64,000 bases of DNA from Paenibacillus ihumii (GCF_001403875.1 NZ_LN884299.1:2914117-2978116); one strand, 5' to 3'. Shown: positions 1 to 9,002, numbered from the stretch's first letter. Made by a program: numbers and translations. The notes: generated by a model from the sequence alone, not told the origin.

Positions 1-906
1 GAGCGCTGCGGCAATGCAAATCTCTGCTCCATCATCCCCAACCTCCAGCTGAAGCTGGGTTATGATGTCATCCAGCCGGAGCAGCTGCAGCAGCTGACGA
101 ACACGGCCCGCTATGTCGGTGAAATCGCGAACGTGCATATGCCGGTAGGACAGCCTTTCGTCGGAACAGCGGCCTTTGCCCATAAAGGCGGCATCCACGT
201 GTCGGCCATTTTGCGGGATTCCCGCACGTACGAGCATATCGCTCCGGAGACGGTAGGAAATCGGCAGCGAGTGCTCGTATCCGAGCTTGCCGGACAGAGC
301 AACATTCTATCCAAAGCGCAGGAAATGGGCATCCAATTCGATCCGGAGAACGAGGAGACGCGGCAGGTCATTTCCAAAATCAAGGATCTGGAGCACCAGG
401 GCTACCAGTTCGAAGGCGCGGACGCTTCCCTGGAGCTGCTGCTCCGTCAGGCTAACGGCGAATTGAAGGAGCTGTTCGTCTTCGAATCCTTCAAAATGCT
501 CGTCGAGAAGTCGGCTGGAAAGCCCGTCGTGTCGGAAGCCTTCATCAAGCTGAACATCGACGGGAACAGCCTGTACACCGCTGCGGAAGGCAACGGTCCG
601 GTCAATGCGCTGGACAATGCGCTGCGCAAAGCGCTGATTTCTTATTATCCGGCCCTGAAGGACATCCACTTGTCCGACTATAAGGTCAGAGTGCTGGACG
701 ATAAGGATGCTACGGCTTCAAAAGTCAGGGTCCTGATCGAGTCGAAAGACGCGACTAATTCATGGAGCACGGTCGGCGTGTCCGGCAACGTCATTGAAGC
801 GAGTTGGGAAGCGCTTGTCGACAGCCTGCGCTACGCTCTGCTCGGCCATACGAAGCTGGAGTACGAAGAGGTTGTTTCCGCAGCCCAAGGATTGGTTAAT
901 CATTGA
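1..906 (+). CDS. cimA: Citramalate synthase, C-terminal part (5' end outside window)
   Basis: The frame is open from base 1 and ends in TGA at 904-906, so only the C-terminal ~301 residues are present. The visible start reads ERCGNANLCSIIPNL, then HMPVGQPFVG and AFAHKGGIHVSAI, which are signatures of the catalytic barrel of the 2-isopropylmalate synthase/citramalate synthase family; the long tail after about residue 200 matches the LeuA-type allosteric dimer domain. The family condenses pyruvate (citramalate synthase) or ketoisovalerate (LeuA) with acetyl-CoA. The GERCGNAN-type stretch and the tail favour CimA, which feeds 2-oxobutyrate to isoleucine synthesis. Sure of the family; fairly sure of CimA over LeuA. 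A strong terminator follows at 935-984. Confidence 0.88.
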   Translation, partial: ERCGNANLCSIIPNLQLKLGYDVIQPEQLQQLTNTARYVGEIANVHMPVGQPFVGTAAFAHKGGIHVSAILRDSRTYEHIAPETVGNRQRVLVSELAGQSNILSKAQEMGIQFDPENEETRQVISKIKDLEHQGYQFEGADASLELLLRQANGELKELFVFESFKMLVEKSAGKPVVSEAFIKLNIDGNSLYTAAEGNGPVNALDNALRKALISYYPALKDIHLSDYKVRVLDDKDATASKVRVLIESKDATNSWSTVGVSGNVIEASWEALVDSLRYALLGHTKLEYEEVVSAAQGLVNH

Positions 907-934
907 TTCGTAGTTAATGCATCATCAGCCATAG

Positions 935-984
935 CGCAGGAAGGCCCGGGTATCCTTTACCAAGGAACACCCGGGCCTTCCTGC
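935..984. terminator. Bidirectional rho-independent terminator
   Basis: A perfect 16-bp inverted repeat (935-950 against 969-984, GC-rich, core AAGGCCCGGG) encloses an 18-base loop. It lies between two convergent genes, cimA and the TlpA-like gene, and can end both transcripts. Confidence 0.8.
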
Positions 985-1005
985 CTTCATTTCCGCGCCA
1001 TCAGC

Positions 1006-1584
1006 TTATGAGGATTTCAGCAGCTTTTTGATCTTGGCCTCCAAATCCTTCGGGGGCACAATGCCGATGATAAGATCCTGGATTACCCCGTCCTTGTCAA
1101 TAAGGACATTCGTTGGAAAAGCCATGCCGTTGAACTTCTTGTAGGCCTCTTCCTTCTTGTCCAGCAGGATTGGAAACTTGATTCCGTATTCCTTGACGAA
1201 GGCCTCGGCCTTTTCCACAGTATCATAAGCCGTAACATTAACGCCGTAGATATCGAGACGATCCCCGTACTTCTCATAGAGCTTGACGAGATCGGGCGCC
1301 TCCTCCTGGCAGGGATCGCACCAGGAGGCCCAGAAATTGACCAGCACCGGCTTCTCCCGCTCTCCTCCTACCTGGTATGTACGCCCATCCAGCCCGCTCA
1401 AGGCGAAGGAAGGAGATGGGGAGCCCGGCTTTGGCGCGGACTCGGCGATCGCGGCGCCCAGCGTTTTCTTTTCTTTGCCGCCCACGCCCTTCACGAACGA
1501 GAGCAGGTCAGTACCGTAATTTTGAAACAAAGCGATTCCAAGCAATACGATCAGGACCGCAATTATCGGTGCATTTTTTCTCAT
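1006..1584 (-). CDS. TlpA/ResA-like membrane-anchored thioredoxin
   Basis: A 192-residue protein with an N-terminal hydrophobic segment (about residues 7-25) that acts as an uncleaved signal anchor or signal peptide, followed by a redoxin domain. The active site is WASWCDPC near residue 88, the CxxC of the TlpA/ResA group, and the cis-proline loop reads GMAFPTNVLID. Family members reduce disulfides on the outer face of the membrane, for instance in cytochrome c maturation or sporulation; which partner applies here is not visible. No ccdA or res genes are adjacent. The ATG follows AAGGAAGAG. It is divergent from the JAMM gene with an 86-bp gap. Confidence 0.85.
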   Translation of the reverse strand: MRKNAPIIAVLIVLLGIALFQNYGTDLLSFVKGVGGKEKKTLGAAIAESAPKPGSPSPSFALSGLDGRTYQVGGEREKPVLVNFWASWCDPCQEEAPDLVKLYEKYGDRLDIYGVNVTAYDTVEKAEAFVKEYGIKFPILLDKKEEAYKKFNGMAFPTNVLIDKDGVIQDLIIGIVPPKDLEAKIKKLLKSS

Positions 1585-1670
1585 GCGTACTCTTCCTTTA
1601 CTTGTTGTGTTATTATTGTACCCTGTTTTCCGATTTTGTTACAAATCGCTGGAAGAGGTGAATCCAAGTC

Positions 1671-2174
1671 ATGAGTATGTACGGCAAGCTTCCCACATGG
1701 ATCATCCCCCCATCCGTCTTTAAGGAGCTGGAGCTGGACAGTCTGGCCAGGTATCCTCAAGAGGCTTGCGGCGTCCTGCTGGGTGAAATCAAAGCTGGAA
1801 CTGCCGTTATTAATGAGTATGTACCGCTGCACAATGCTTCCGGCCAGCCGGAGCGGCATTTCGCGCTGGAGCCGAAGGAATGGGTCAGATACTGCTATCA
1901 TCCTAGGCTGCTGGGCCTGTATCACAGCCATCCTTCCGCCCCGCCGCAGCCTTCCCGTACCGATCTTGCAGAGCTGCCTCTATTTGCCGGCCTTCTGCAT
2001 TTATATGCCATCGGTTCCTGCTGCCCGAAGGCGACTTTAGAGAATCTGCCGGAACCATCCGCTTCTGCTGCTGCATTTATGATTCAAGGATATAACGTCA
2101 TCCGCGATCCGCAGGGAGCTGCAGCGCTGATAGAAGCTGAGCTTGCCCCAAGTATAGCGGAAAAAAGAAGCTAA
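1671..2174 (+). CDS. M67 family (JAMM/MPN) metallopeptidase
   Basis: This 167-residue protein carries the JAMM zinc motif: an upstream Glu in EACGVLLGE (about residue 29), then YHSHPSAPPQPSRTD with the H-x-H-P and the distal S and D that complete the metal site. Bacterial stand-alone members of M67 remove or process C-terminal peptides, for example on ThiS/MoaD-like sulfur carriers, but none is encoded nearby, so the substrate is unknown. The start ATG is 10 bases after GAGGTG. It is the first gene to the right of a divergent promoter region shared with the TlpA-like gene. Confidence 0.85.
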   Translation: MSMYGKLPTWIIPPSVFKELELDSLARYPQEACGVLLGEIKAGTAVINEYVPLHNASGQPERHFALEPKEWVRYCYHPRLLGLYHSHPSAPPQPSRTDLAELPLFAGLLHLYAIGSCCPKATLENLPEPSASAAAFMIQGYNVIRDPQGAAALIEAELAPSIAEKRS

Positions 2175-2206
2175 CGAAAGTTACTACCGAATAGAAAGCA
2201 TAACGT

Positions 2207-2236
2207 TTGACTGTATACTTACCGATCAGGTATCAT
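2207..2236 (+). promoter_or_regulatory. Candidate sigma-A promoter of the MerR gene
   Basis: TTGACT at 2207-2212 and TATCAT at 2231-2236 are separated by 18 bases, close to the sigma-A consensus and about 57 bases before the MerR start codon. MerR-family target promoters often have long spacers; this one is only slightly long. Confidence 0.5.
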
Positions 2237-2292
2237 TATTTTAAGAGACATATAATACTATATATCCTTAGGAGCGAGGTGAGCCTACCAGG

Positions 2293-2724
2293 ATGATGAA
2301 ACTGTACAGAATCGGCGAATTAGCCAAAGCCGCCAACGTAAGCGAAAGAACGATCGATTACTACACAAAGCTGAAGCTCATTACACCGGAGAAGCGTACG
2401 CAGACAAATTATCGCCTATACAGTATTGAAACCTTGAACCGTCTGAAACGTATTAATGAATTGAAACAAGAGAAGTATACATTAGAGGAAATTCGCTCGA
2501 AGCTGGAGCTGTGGAATAAAGTAAGCGACGAGCAGGTAACCGAGAAATTAACCTCCCTTGAGATCCATATGCAAAGATTGGAACGGGAAGTCAAGGAGCT
2601 TGAGCCGCTCTTATCGAACCTGAAGCCTGGCCAGGCCAGAAAGATGTTCTCCAGTCTCATGCCGCAAAGCCTTGCTTGCATCGAAGCGCTCTACATTCTA
2701 ATTAACCAAGGGCCAATTGCGTAA
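2293..2724 (+). CDS. MerR family transcriptional regulator
   Basis: A 143-residue protein. The N-terminal winged helix-turn-helix is clear (YRIGELAKAANVSERTIDYY, residues 5-24), followed by a KLITPEKRT wing and a long amphipathic coiled coil (about residues 60-115) typical of MerR dimers. No cysteine-rich metal loop or multidrug-binding domain follows, so the inducer cannot be predicted. ATG at 2293 is taken; a second ATG directly follows at 2296. The putative SD is GAGGTG about 12 bases upstream. The next gene starts 40 bases downstream and may be cotranscribed. Confidence 0.85.
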   Translation: MMKLYRIGELAKAANVSERTIDYYTKLKLITPEKRTQTNYRLYSIETLNRLKRINELKQEKYTLEEIRSKLELWNKVSDEQVTEKLTSLEIHMQRLEREVKELEPLLSNLKPGQARKMFSSLMPQSLACIEALYILINQGPIA

Positions 2725-2764
2725 CACAATAAATTATTTTTACAATAGGGGGATTGAGAGACAG

Positions 2765-3451
2765 ATGAACTCGAACATTATGTTTATTCCGTTATTATTC
2801 GCCATCGGTTTATCTTTCTGGGCGCAATTCAAAGTAAAGGGAACCTTTAATAAATACGCCAAGGTTCATAATATGTACGGACTAACCGGGCATGAGGCAG
2901 CGCGCCGCATGCTGGATGCTAACGGCTTGTATGATGTGCCGATCGAGCCTGTTCGCGGCTCCCTCACGGACCATTACGACCCAATGAAACGCGTCGTCCG
3001 CCTGTCCGAGCCCGTATATTACGAAAATTCAGTATCCGCGGTTGCTGTAGCCTGCCATGAGGTCGGCCACGCCATTCAGCATAAAGAATCTTATTCTATG
3101 CTGGTACTGCGCCACAAAATGTTCCCGATCGTCAACCTGACCTCCCAAGTGTCGCCGTTCCTTATTATTGCAGGCTTTCTGTTCGGCTCCCTGAACCTGC
3201 TTGGCGTCGGCATTATCTTCTTCTCGCTGGCCGTGCTGTTCCAGCTGGTAACCCTGCCGGTGGAATTTGACGCCTCCAACCGGGCACGCAGAGGCATGCT
3301 CAGCATGGGATTGGTATCGCAGAATGACGAACGCGGCGTAGGCAAGGTTCTGAATGCCGCTGCTTTGACTTATGTTGCCGCTGCATTGGTTTCCCTCTTC
3401 GAGCTTCTTCGTTTTATAATGATGTTTTTTCAAAGCCAAAACAGGGAATAA
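2765..3451 (+). CDS. Membrane zinc metallopeptidase, YugP-like
   Basis: A 228-residue membrane protein of the neutral zinc peptidase family typified by B. subtilis YugP. It has an N-terminal hydrophobic segment (residues 5-20), the zinc-binding helix CHEVGHAIQH near residue 99, two more hydrophobic segments around residues 120-165, and LPVEFDASNRA with the distal acidic ligand. I chose the ATG at 2765 because GGGGG lies 12 bases before it and because an upstream TTG would add 16 non-hydrophobic residues inside the preceding gene's stop region. The substrate is unknown. A terminator follows at 3469-3499. Confidence 0.88.
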   Translation: MNSNIMFIPLLFAIGLSFWAQFKVKGTFNKYAKVHNMYGLTGHEAARRMLDANGLYDVPIEPVRGSLTDHYDPMKRVVRLSEPVYYENSVSAVAVACHEVGHAIQHKESYSMLVLRHKMFPIVNLTSQVSPFLIIAGFLFGSLNLLGVGIIFFSLAVLFQLVTLPVEFDASNRARRGMLSMGLVSQNDERGVGKVLNAAALTYVAAALVSLFELLRFIMMFFQSQNRE

Positions 3452-3468
3452 CCTTTATGCCCGATAAC

Positions 3469-3499
3469 AAAGAGATTACAACTGGTAATCTCTTTTTTT
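3469..3499 (+). terminator. Rho-independent terminator after the zinc peptidase gene
   Basis: An 11-base stem AAAGAGATTAC / GTAATCTCTTT with a 5-base loop is followed by a run of T residues. Confidence 0.85.
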
Positions 3500-3532
3500 G
3501 TGCTGCCGCCGAGGCGCATAATCCTCCAATTA

Positions 3533-3562
3533 TTGAAATTATTGGGTGTATTGAGGTAGAAT
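3533..3562 (+). promoter_or_regulatory. Candidate sigma-A promoter of the two-component operon
   Basis: TTGAAA (3533-3538), an 18-base spacer and TAGAAT (3557-3562) lie 48 bases upstream of the response regulator start. Confidence 0.5.
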
Positions 3563-3609
3563 AGAGAGGGCTAGAATAGGAATCTAATGGACTTAGGAGG
3601 AATCAAATA

Positions 3610-4347
3610 TTGCTCAGGAATGAGAAAATACTCATGGTTGACGACGAGGAAGGCATTTTGAACCTGCTGGAAATCATCTTAAAGAAAGAAAGATTCCATG
3701 AAATCTACTCCTGCACTTCAGGGGAAGAAGCATTGAAGCTGATTGATCAGCATGCCTTTGATGTCATTTTACTGGATGTCATGCTTCCCGATACCCATGG
3801 GTTCGATCTATGCAACAAAATCAGAAGCGTGACAAGCACGCCCATTATTTTTATCAGCTCCTGCTCCAGCGATTTCGACAAATTAACGGGTCTCGGCATT
3901 GGCGGGGACGATTATATTACGAAGCCATTCAACCCGCTGGAGGTCGTAGCGAGAATCCAAAGCCTGCTCCGCAGACAGAACCTCAATCGGGCCATGCAGC
4001 AGCATGAGCACCATGATCATTATAAGGAGTACCGTTATGGCAACCTTGTGTTAAAGCCCGCGGACGCCCAGCTTATCGTCGACGATCGGGTGATCGAATG
4101 CACGGCCAAGGAGCTGGAGCTGCTGCATTTCTTCTTTAAGAATCCCAACCGGCTTTTTACGGCAACACAAATCTATCAGTTCGTTTGGGGGGAGGAGCCA
4201 AGCTACGGGGAAGAGAAAACCGTGGCCATGCATATTTCCAAAATAAGAAAGAAGCTCGAAGTCAAGCCGAAATCTCCCGCAATCATCATTAATCTAAAAG
4301 GAATTGGCTACAAATTCGTCCCTCCCGTTGAAAGGCAATCGCTATGA
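3610..4347 (+). CDS. OmpR-family response regulator
   Basis: A 245-residue DNA-binding response regulator. The receiver domain (residues ~5-120) has the acidic pair VDDEEG, the phospho-acceptor in DVILLDVMLPD (about Asp-56) and the conserved Lys in DDYITKPFNP. A winged-helix domain follows from about residue 140 (ECTAKELELLHFF ... GEEKTVAMHISKIRKKLE ... KGIGYKF). The start is the TTG at 3610, nine bases after a perfect AGGAGG; the first in-frame ATG would cut into beta-strand 1. It overlaps the histidine kinase gene by four bases (ATGA), so the two are translationally coupled. Confidence 0.93.
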   Translation: MLRNEKILMVDDEEGILNLLEIILKKERFHEIYSCTSGEEALKLIDQHAFDVILLDVMLPDTHGFDLCNKIRSVTSTPIIFISSCSSDFDKLTGLGIGGDDYITKPFNPLEVVARIQSLLRRQNLNRAMQQHEHHDHYKEYRYGNLVLKPADAQLIVDDRVIECTAKELELLHFFFKNPNRLFTATQIYQFVWGEEPSYGEEKTVAMHISKIRKKLEVKPKSPAIIINLKGIGYKFVPPVERQSL

Positions 4348-5447
4348 ATATCAAGCTTCGATTCAGCATCCATTTCATCGTCGGATTATTCACCTGGATA
4401 TTATGCATGGGAATCGTCATGATGCTTATCGTGGAAGGCGTACTGCCGATGCTTGGCCTATATGAAGGCATGAGCGGCTACGATTTGATATTGCTAATCC
4501 TGCTTGCAGCCGGGATCGTGATCTCCAGCCTTGTCTTCAGCTGGTACTTCAGCAATCCGATCTGGTTCATCATTTCCTGGATATCCAGCTTATCGCGCGG
4601 GGTTTACCAGGAGCCTCCCGACAGCCATAAGATTTACACGAAGAAAGAGAAGCTGAAGAGACCCTACCGTCTATATAGCGAAATCATTGCCAACATCCAT
4701 GAGCTGTCCATCAGCCTCCGTAAATCCCAGCAGGAAAGAGAGAAGCTGGAGCAGCTGAAGAAGGATTGGATCGCGGGCATTTCGCATGATCTCAAAACCC
4801 CGCTGACGTACATATCCGGCTACTCTGCATTGCTGTTGAACGAGGAGTATTCCTGGAGCGAAGAAGAGAAGCACTCATTTATGCAGGAAATATTGAAGAA
4901 GAGCAAGCATATGGAGGCCTTGATTCAGGATTTTAATCTATCCCTGCAGCTTCAGGAATCCAAGTCGCAGATTCCGCTGCGGCTGGAGGAGGGCAATCTG
5001 GTTGAATTCCTGAAGAGCCTGCTGGCAGATACGTGGAATGACCCGGAGCTCCAGGAATACGATTTAAGCTTCCACTGCGAAGAGGATGCGATTCCCTTCT
5101 CCTTCGATCGACGCTTGCTGTACCGGGCGATTCAGAACCTGCTTATGAATGCCGTACTGCATAACCCTCCCGGCACCGCAATTACGGTGCAGCTAACGAA
5201 TGTACAGAATCAATTCGTCAAAATTACGATTAAAGATAACGGTGTCGGCATGGACCGTATTACTTTGGAGAACCTGTTCAAGAAGTATTACCGCGGGGCG
5301 CCAAATACGCCTGACGCACGATATGGGCTTGGCCTGGGGATGTCGATCGTGAGAGACCTGATCATGGCCCACGGCGGGCATATTTCCGTGGACAGCGTCG
5401 TTTCGCAAGGCTCCTCCTTCTATATCACAATCCCTTTTGCCAAATAA
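4344..5447 (+). CDS. Sensor histidine kinase
   Basis: A 367-residue membrane kinase. Two transmembrane segments (about residues 8-32 and 46-70) leave only a very short extracellular loop, the layout of intramembrane-sensing kinases that often work with an ABC transporter. The phospho-acceptor is in GISHDLKTPLTYISGY (~His-150); the ATPase domain shows NLLMNAVLHN, DNGVGM and GLGLGMSIV. It partners with the response regulator just upstream. The convergent ABC transporter and DUF4097 lipoprotein are candidate partners; that link is inference from proximity. Confidence 0.92.
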   Translation: MNIKLRFSIHFIVGLFTWILCMGIVMMLIVEGVLPMLGLYEGMSGYDLILLILLAAGIVISSLVFSWYFSNPIWFIISWISSLSRGVYQEPPDSHKIYTKKEKLKRPYRLYSEIIANIHELSISLRKSQQEREKLEQLKKDWIAGISHDLKTPLTYISGYSALLLNEEYSWSEEEKHSFMQEILKKSKHMEALIQDFNLSLQLQESKSQIPLRLEEGNLVEFLKSLLADTWNDPELQEYDLSFHCEEDAIPFSFDRRLLYRAIQNLLMNAVLHNPPGTAITVQLTNVQNQFVKITIKDNGVGMDRITLENLFKKYYRGAPNTPDARYGLGLGMSIVRDLIMAHGGHISVDSVVSQGSSFYITIPFAK

Positions 5448-5450
5448 CAA

Positions 5451-5497
5451 TACCCGTCCTTCCCCAATGCAGCTTAAATGCTGGGAAAGGACGGGTA
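5451..5497. terminator. Bidirectional terminator between kinase and DUF4097 gene
   Basis: A long stem TACCCGTCCTTCCC / GGGAAAGGACGGGTA (one bulged base) sits between two convergent genes, with an inner GCAG/CTGC-like extension in the loop. Confidence 0.8.
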
Positions 5498-5500
5498 GCT

Positions 5501-6301
5501 TTATTTAAGATAGATGCTTCCAGACGAGGATTTGATCGTTAGACTTGGGGCACCAGCTGCCGAGCCGATCGTAGCCTTTAATTGCTGTCCTGCGCCTGCA
5601 GCATTTACGTCGGAGGCAGAGGCCAGAGAAGACTCGATCTTCCCTGATTCAGTTGAAGCGTTAATCTCCAGGGCGCTTGGCACATTATCGAATGTCATCT
5701 CGACCTTGCCGGTTCCAGTTCTGATGCTGCTTCCCTGAGCAAGCTTGCCTGTATGGGATACCTTTACGTTGCCTGCATCGTTCTCGATTTTGAAATCGCC
5801 CGCAACACCGCTTAGTTGGATGTCTCCAGCGACGATTTTTCCTTGAATCTGATTTCCCTCGAAGCCGTTGATCTCAAGGCTTCCTGAATCTCCTTGAAAG
5901 ACGAGCTCATCTGCTTTCAAGCCTTTTCCTTGAATTTTCCCCGCAAATGTCGTCAAGCTGATTTTTCGAAACTGCTTATCCGGCAGCTCGACCTGCAGAG
6001 TGTCTGTCTTAAGGTTGACTAGGTTCGAGGAGCTTCCGTAATTAATATCCAGCACCCCGCCGCTTAAATCAGCATGGATTTCTTTTCCTGCCTTGGTACT
6101 GACCTTTATTTCCCCACTGCCGGCCGGAAGTATTTCTATATTCTGCCCGTCCGTTTTTATAATGATTTCCTCCACTTGTCCCCCGTCAAATGTCTTTCCG
6201 GCACTGCTCGCTTTGGAACCGCAGCCAGCAAGAGTTAGAGCGAGAACCCCGGCTAATACCAGGGCCGTTATTTTTTTACTTCGACGAATCTTGGAACTCA
6301 T
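5501..6301 (-). CDS. DUF4097-type beta-strand lipoprotein
   Basis: A 266-residue protein with a lipoprotein signal: positively charged start, hydrophobic core and lipobox LALTLAGC (Cys ~27). The remainder consists of repeated short beta-strand units rich in G, D and S (for example LEINGFEGNQIQGKI, SGKIESSLASA), the pattern of the DUF4097/putative adhesin beta-helix group. Its job is unknown; such proteins commonly sit with two-component systems or ABC exporters as here. Its start codon overlaps the stop of the ABC permease gene by four bases, so it belongs to that leftward operon and is its last gene. Confidence 0.82.
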   Translation of the reverse strand: MSSKIRRSKKITALVLAGVLALTLAGCGSKASSAGKTFDGGQVEEIIIKTDGQNIEILPAGSGEIKVSTKAGKEIHADLSGGVLDINYGSSSNLVNLKTDTLQVELPDKQFRKISLTTFAGKIQGKGLKADELVFQGDSGSLEINGFEGNQIQGKIVAGDIQLSGVAGDFKIENDAGNVKVSHTGKLAQGSSIRTGTGKVEMTFDNVPSALEINASTESGKIESSLASASDVNAAGAGQQLKATIGSAAGAPSLTIKSSSGSIYLK

Positions 6302-7923
6302 GAAACTCCTCCTTTGTAATATTGCTTTGATTTGCTTTTGCTCGCGCCGCCTGCCGTTAGAACTCCAGCTTTGATCTGCTGGCCGATAAGGGCAGCGATC
6401 AGCAGAATGCCTGCCAATATACCGTACAACAGGGAATGGTTCGTCTCTCCGCCCAGGAAATTCAGATAAGGAAGATCATTCACTGCTCCCATATACCACC
6501 ATAGAATATAGACGACTTCGAACATTTTTCTCGACCCGCTCAGCGTCCCCAGGGCCATCGCCAAGGTCGGAATGAATAAGACGCTGACCAGCCAGGCTGT
6601 TAAGAGCGTCCATTGCCCGTCCAGAGCAAAGTGTACGAGTGCGCCCGAGAATACGAGCAGAGTGATAAGAATCCCCGCTATCCATACTGCCAGGAACCTT
6701 TTTAGCGGAGGGCAGCTGGACAGCAGCAGGTCCCGGGTAAAATAGTATTTCTCGCGGGTACCCATCTGCGACCAAATGGCAATCGGCCATAATGCCAGCA
6801 CAGGCAGCCAGGACAGCACTTTTTCCAGCGGGATCAGAAGGCTGGCAGCCATGCTGCCCAGTACCAGCAGATACCACCAAATTGAACAGTCCTTCAGCAT
6901 AATGTACATTTCTGCCCGAATGATTCTAGCAATACGAACCCCCTTCTCCTTCTTGACAGGAGACAGCGTAAAGTCATGGCTCTTCGCAGATTTGACGGCA
7001 ATCCCCTTCTTCGGTTCATAAATTACCGGCACATAGCTGCGCTTCGAATTATCCTTCATTCTGAACCGGTTAAAGACGAGAGAGGAAATGAGAATGATCA
7101 GCAGAGCAACGCCTACCCAAATCAGCCGGTCGATCAGCAGGCTCGAATTCCAATCAACGCCCTGCCAGACAAACGTTGGGCTGTTGCCTTCAACCGGATA
7201 ATATCCGAAGCTTCCCCCCTCCTCGCTTGTAGACAGGAACGAATATTCCTTCATTGCTTCCTGGACCATATCCGAACGGATAATGTCCAGCCCGAATACA
7301 TCCAGCGAGCTGTTCGGCGTAGCGATCGACACGATGCTGAAGAATACCCATATGGCAAAGAAGATCATATTCCCCACAACGCCTTTCAAGCCGGGCACGA
7401 CGTCAAATAGCACGGTCAGCGCGGCCAGGACGAACAGCGAAGGCATTACGATGAAGACGAAGGGCTGCCAATAGTCGGCGAACCGGATGTAGTAGTCTTC
7501 CCCCCGAATCAGCTGCATCCCCATAAAAGCCAGAAACAAAATCAGCTCGATCACCAGCAATACAACATAGTTGGAAATGGCTTTGCCGATGATATAACGA
7601 AAATTGGTGACCGGCGTAGCCGCAATAATCTGGCCGACTTTAAGCCTCTGGTCCTCGGAAATCTGGCTGCGCAGCATGAAAAAGGCAAACAGCCATATCA
7701 GCAGCGTGGACATCATCGTGACCATCCCGCCCAACCATGCGGAATTGTAAATCCCACGCACCCCGCCAATGTAGAACACCTGGTATCCGCTGGAAGGGGA
7801 TGGAACGCAGGCATATCCCAAGAACAGCGTCAGCAGGACGACGATCAAGAAAGAATAGCTTCTCGTTTGCTTGATCAAGTTGTTCTTAATCAGACAATAG
7901 TAGACGCTCCACATGTTGCTCAT
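6298..7923 (-). CDS. ABC-2 type transporter permease, large
   Basis: A 541-residue integral membrane protein with about a dozen hydrophobic segments in two groups separated by a charged loop (about residues 285-345), as in fused or large ABC-2 permeases. The first half has a big extracytoplasmic loop around residues 195-260. It overlaps the ATPase gene upstream and the DUF4097 gene downstream by four bases each, so the three proteins form one translationally coupled operon. The substrate is not visible; related operons export or confer tolerance to envelope-active peptides. Confidence 0.85.
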   Translation of the reverse strand: MSNMWSVYYCLIKNNLIKQTRSYSFLIVVLLTLFLGYACVPSPSSGYQVFYIGGVRGIYNSAWLGGMVTMMSTLLIWLFAFFMLRSQISEDQRLKVGQIIAATPVTNFRYIIGKAISNYVVLLVIELILFLAFMGMQLIRGEDYYIRFADYWQPFVFIVMPSLFVLAALTVLFDVVPGLKGVVGNMIFFAIWVFFSIVSIATPNSSLDVFGLDIIRSDMVQEAMKEYSFLSTSEEGGSFGYYPVEGNSPTFVWQGVDWNSSLLIDRLIWVGVALLIILISSLVFNRFRMKDNSKRSYVPVIYEPKKGIAVKSAKSHDFTLSPVKKEKGVRIARIIRAEMYIMLKDCSIWWYLLVLGSMAASLLIPLEKVLSWLPVLALWPIAIWSQMGTREKYYFTRDLLLSSCPPLKRFLAVWIAGILITLLVFSGALVHFALDGQWTLLTAWLVSVLFIPTLAMALGTLSGSRKMFEVVYILWWYMGAVNDLPYLNFLGGETNHSLLYGILAGILLIAALIGQQIKAGVLTAGGASKSKSKQYYKGGVS

Positions 7924-8795
7924 GACGCCCCTCCTAATGGGGACACTGCATACAGGTACGCATCCTCCAGCGTAGAAGGCAGCGGCGTAGCATTCTGGGA
8001 CGGGCGGAAATCAGAGACGATTCTAGCATGCACCCCGTCGCTCCGGTGTATGGCGCTGCTGATAATATACTTCTCCTGCAAATCATGCAGCTCCGAGGAT
8101 GGGATAATGCTCTGCCACACCTTATTGTCAGCCCCTTGGATCAAGCCTTCCGGCGTCGTAAAGGTCACCAATCTGCCCTTGAACAGTATCGCAATATTCG
8201 GTGCAATCGATTCGATGTCTGTCACGATATGTGTGGAGAGAATGACGATCCGGTTGGAGGACATCGTCGACAGCAAGTTTCTAAAGCGGATGCGTTCTTC
8301 AGGATCAAGCCCCACCGTCGGCTCATCGACAATAAGCAGTGACGGATCATTCAGGAGAGCCTGGGCAATGCCTACGCGCTGTCTCATTCCGCCGGAAAAG
8401 CCGCCCAGGAGCTTCTTGCGATCATTGGACAGATTCAATATTTCAAGCAGCTCGTCGATCCTCTTCCTCGCCGATTTCAATTTCAAGCCCTTCATTGCAG
8501 CCATATATTCCAGAAATTCTACGGGATTCATATTCGGGTACACGCCGAAGTCCTGCGGCAAATACCCGAGCTCGGTGCGGAGGATATCCGGATGCTGTGC
8601 TATATCTACACCGTTCCAAGTAATCACTCCGGATGTCGGCTTCTCTATGGTGGACAACATTCTCATTAAGGTAGACTTTCCTGCTCCATTCGGCCCCAGC
8701 AGTCCTAGAATGCCTGGCTTAAGATGCAAGGTGACCTGGTTCAGGACCTGTTTTGAGCCATAGGATTTAGTTACGTGCTCGATTTTCAATTCCAT
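7920..8795 (-). CDS. ABC transporter ATP-binding protein
   Basis: A 291-residue ATPase: Walker A GPNGAGKST (~residue 36), Q-loop LGYLPQDFG, signature FSGGMRQRVGIAQALL, Walker B LLIVDEPTVGLDPEER and H-loop STHIV. The C-terminal ~80 residues form an accessory domain as in ABC-2 drug/peptide exporters. I prefer the ATG at 8795, nine bases after GGTG; an upstream GTG at 8810 would add five residues and has its SD too close. First gene of the operon ATPase-permease-DUF4097 lipoprotein. Confidence 0.9.
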   Translation of the reverse strand: MELKIEHVTKSYGSKQVLNQVTLHLKPGILGLLGPNGAGKSTLMRMLSTIEKPTSGVITWNGVDIAQHPDILRTELGYLPQDFGVYPNMNPVEFLEYMAAMKGLKLKSARKRIDELLEILNLSNDRKKLLGGFSGGMRQRVGIAQALLNDPSLLIVDEPTVGLDPEERIRFRNLLSTMSSNRIVILSTHIVTDIESIAPNIAILFKGRLVTFTTPEGLIQGADNKVWQSIIPSSELHDLQEKYIISSAIHRSDGVHARIVSDFRPSQNATPLPSTLEDAYLYAVSPLGGAS

Positions 8796-8953
8796 GCTAC
8801 TCTTCACCACGCCTCATTCGATATTTATACAACCATTATTTTCATAACCTGATCCTAGTATACTGTGTCAAAGTAAAAGTATAGTAAAATCAGAACAAAT
8901 CTAATATAAAATACACAGAAGCGCTGGATCAGCCCTGGTTATAAGCCGAGAAA

Positions 8954-8991
8954 AGCCCAGTCAGACGGCCTATTCCCGCACTGACTGGGCT
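8954..8991 (-). terminator. Terminator of the NRPS operon
   Basis: An 11-bp perfect inverted repeat (AGCCCAGTCAG / CTGACTGGGCT) lies just beyond the stop codon of the last NRPS gene; on the minus strand it is followed by TTTT. Nothing else is evident in the 8796-9002 gap except an upstream TTGACA-like element (8866-8871, minus strand) that could drive the ABC operon. Confidence 0.75.
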
Positions 8992-9002
8992 CTACTTAAG
9001 TT

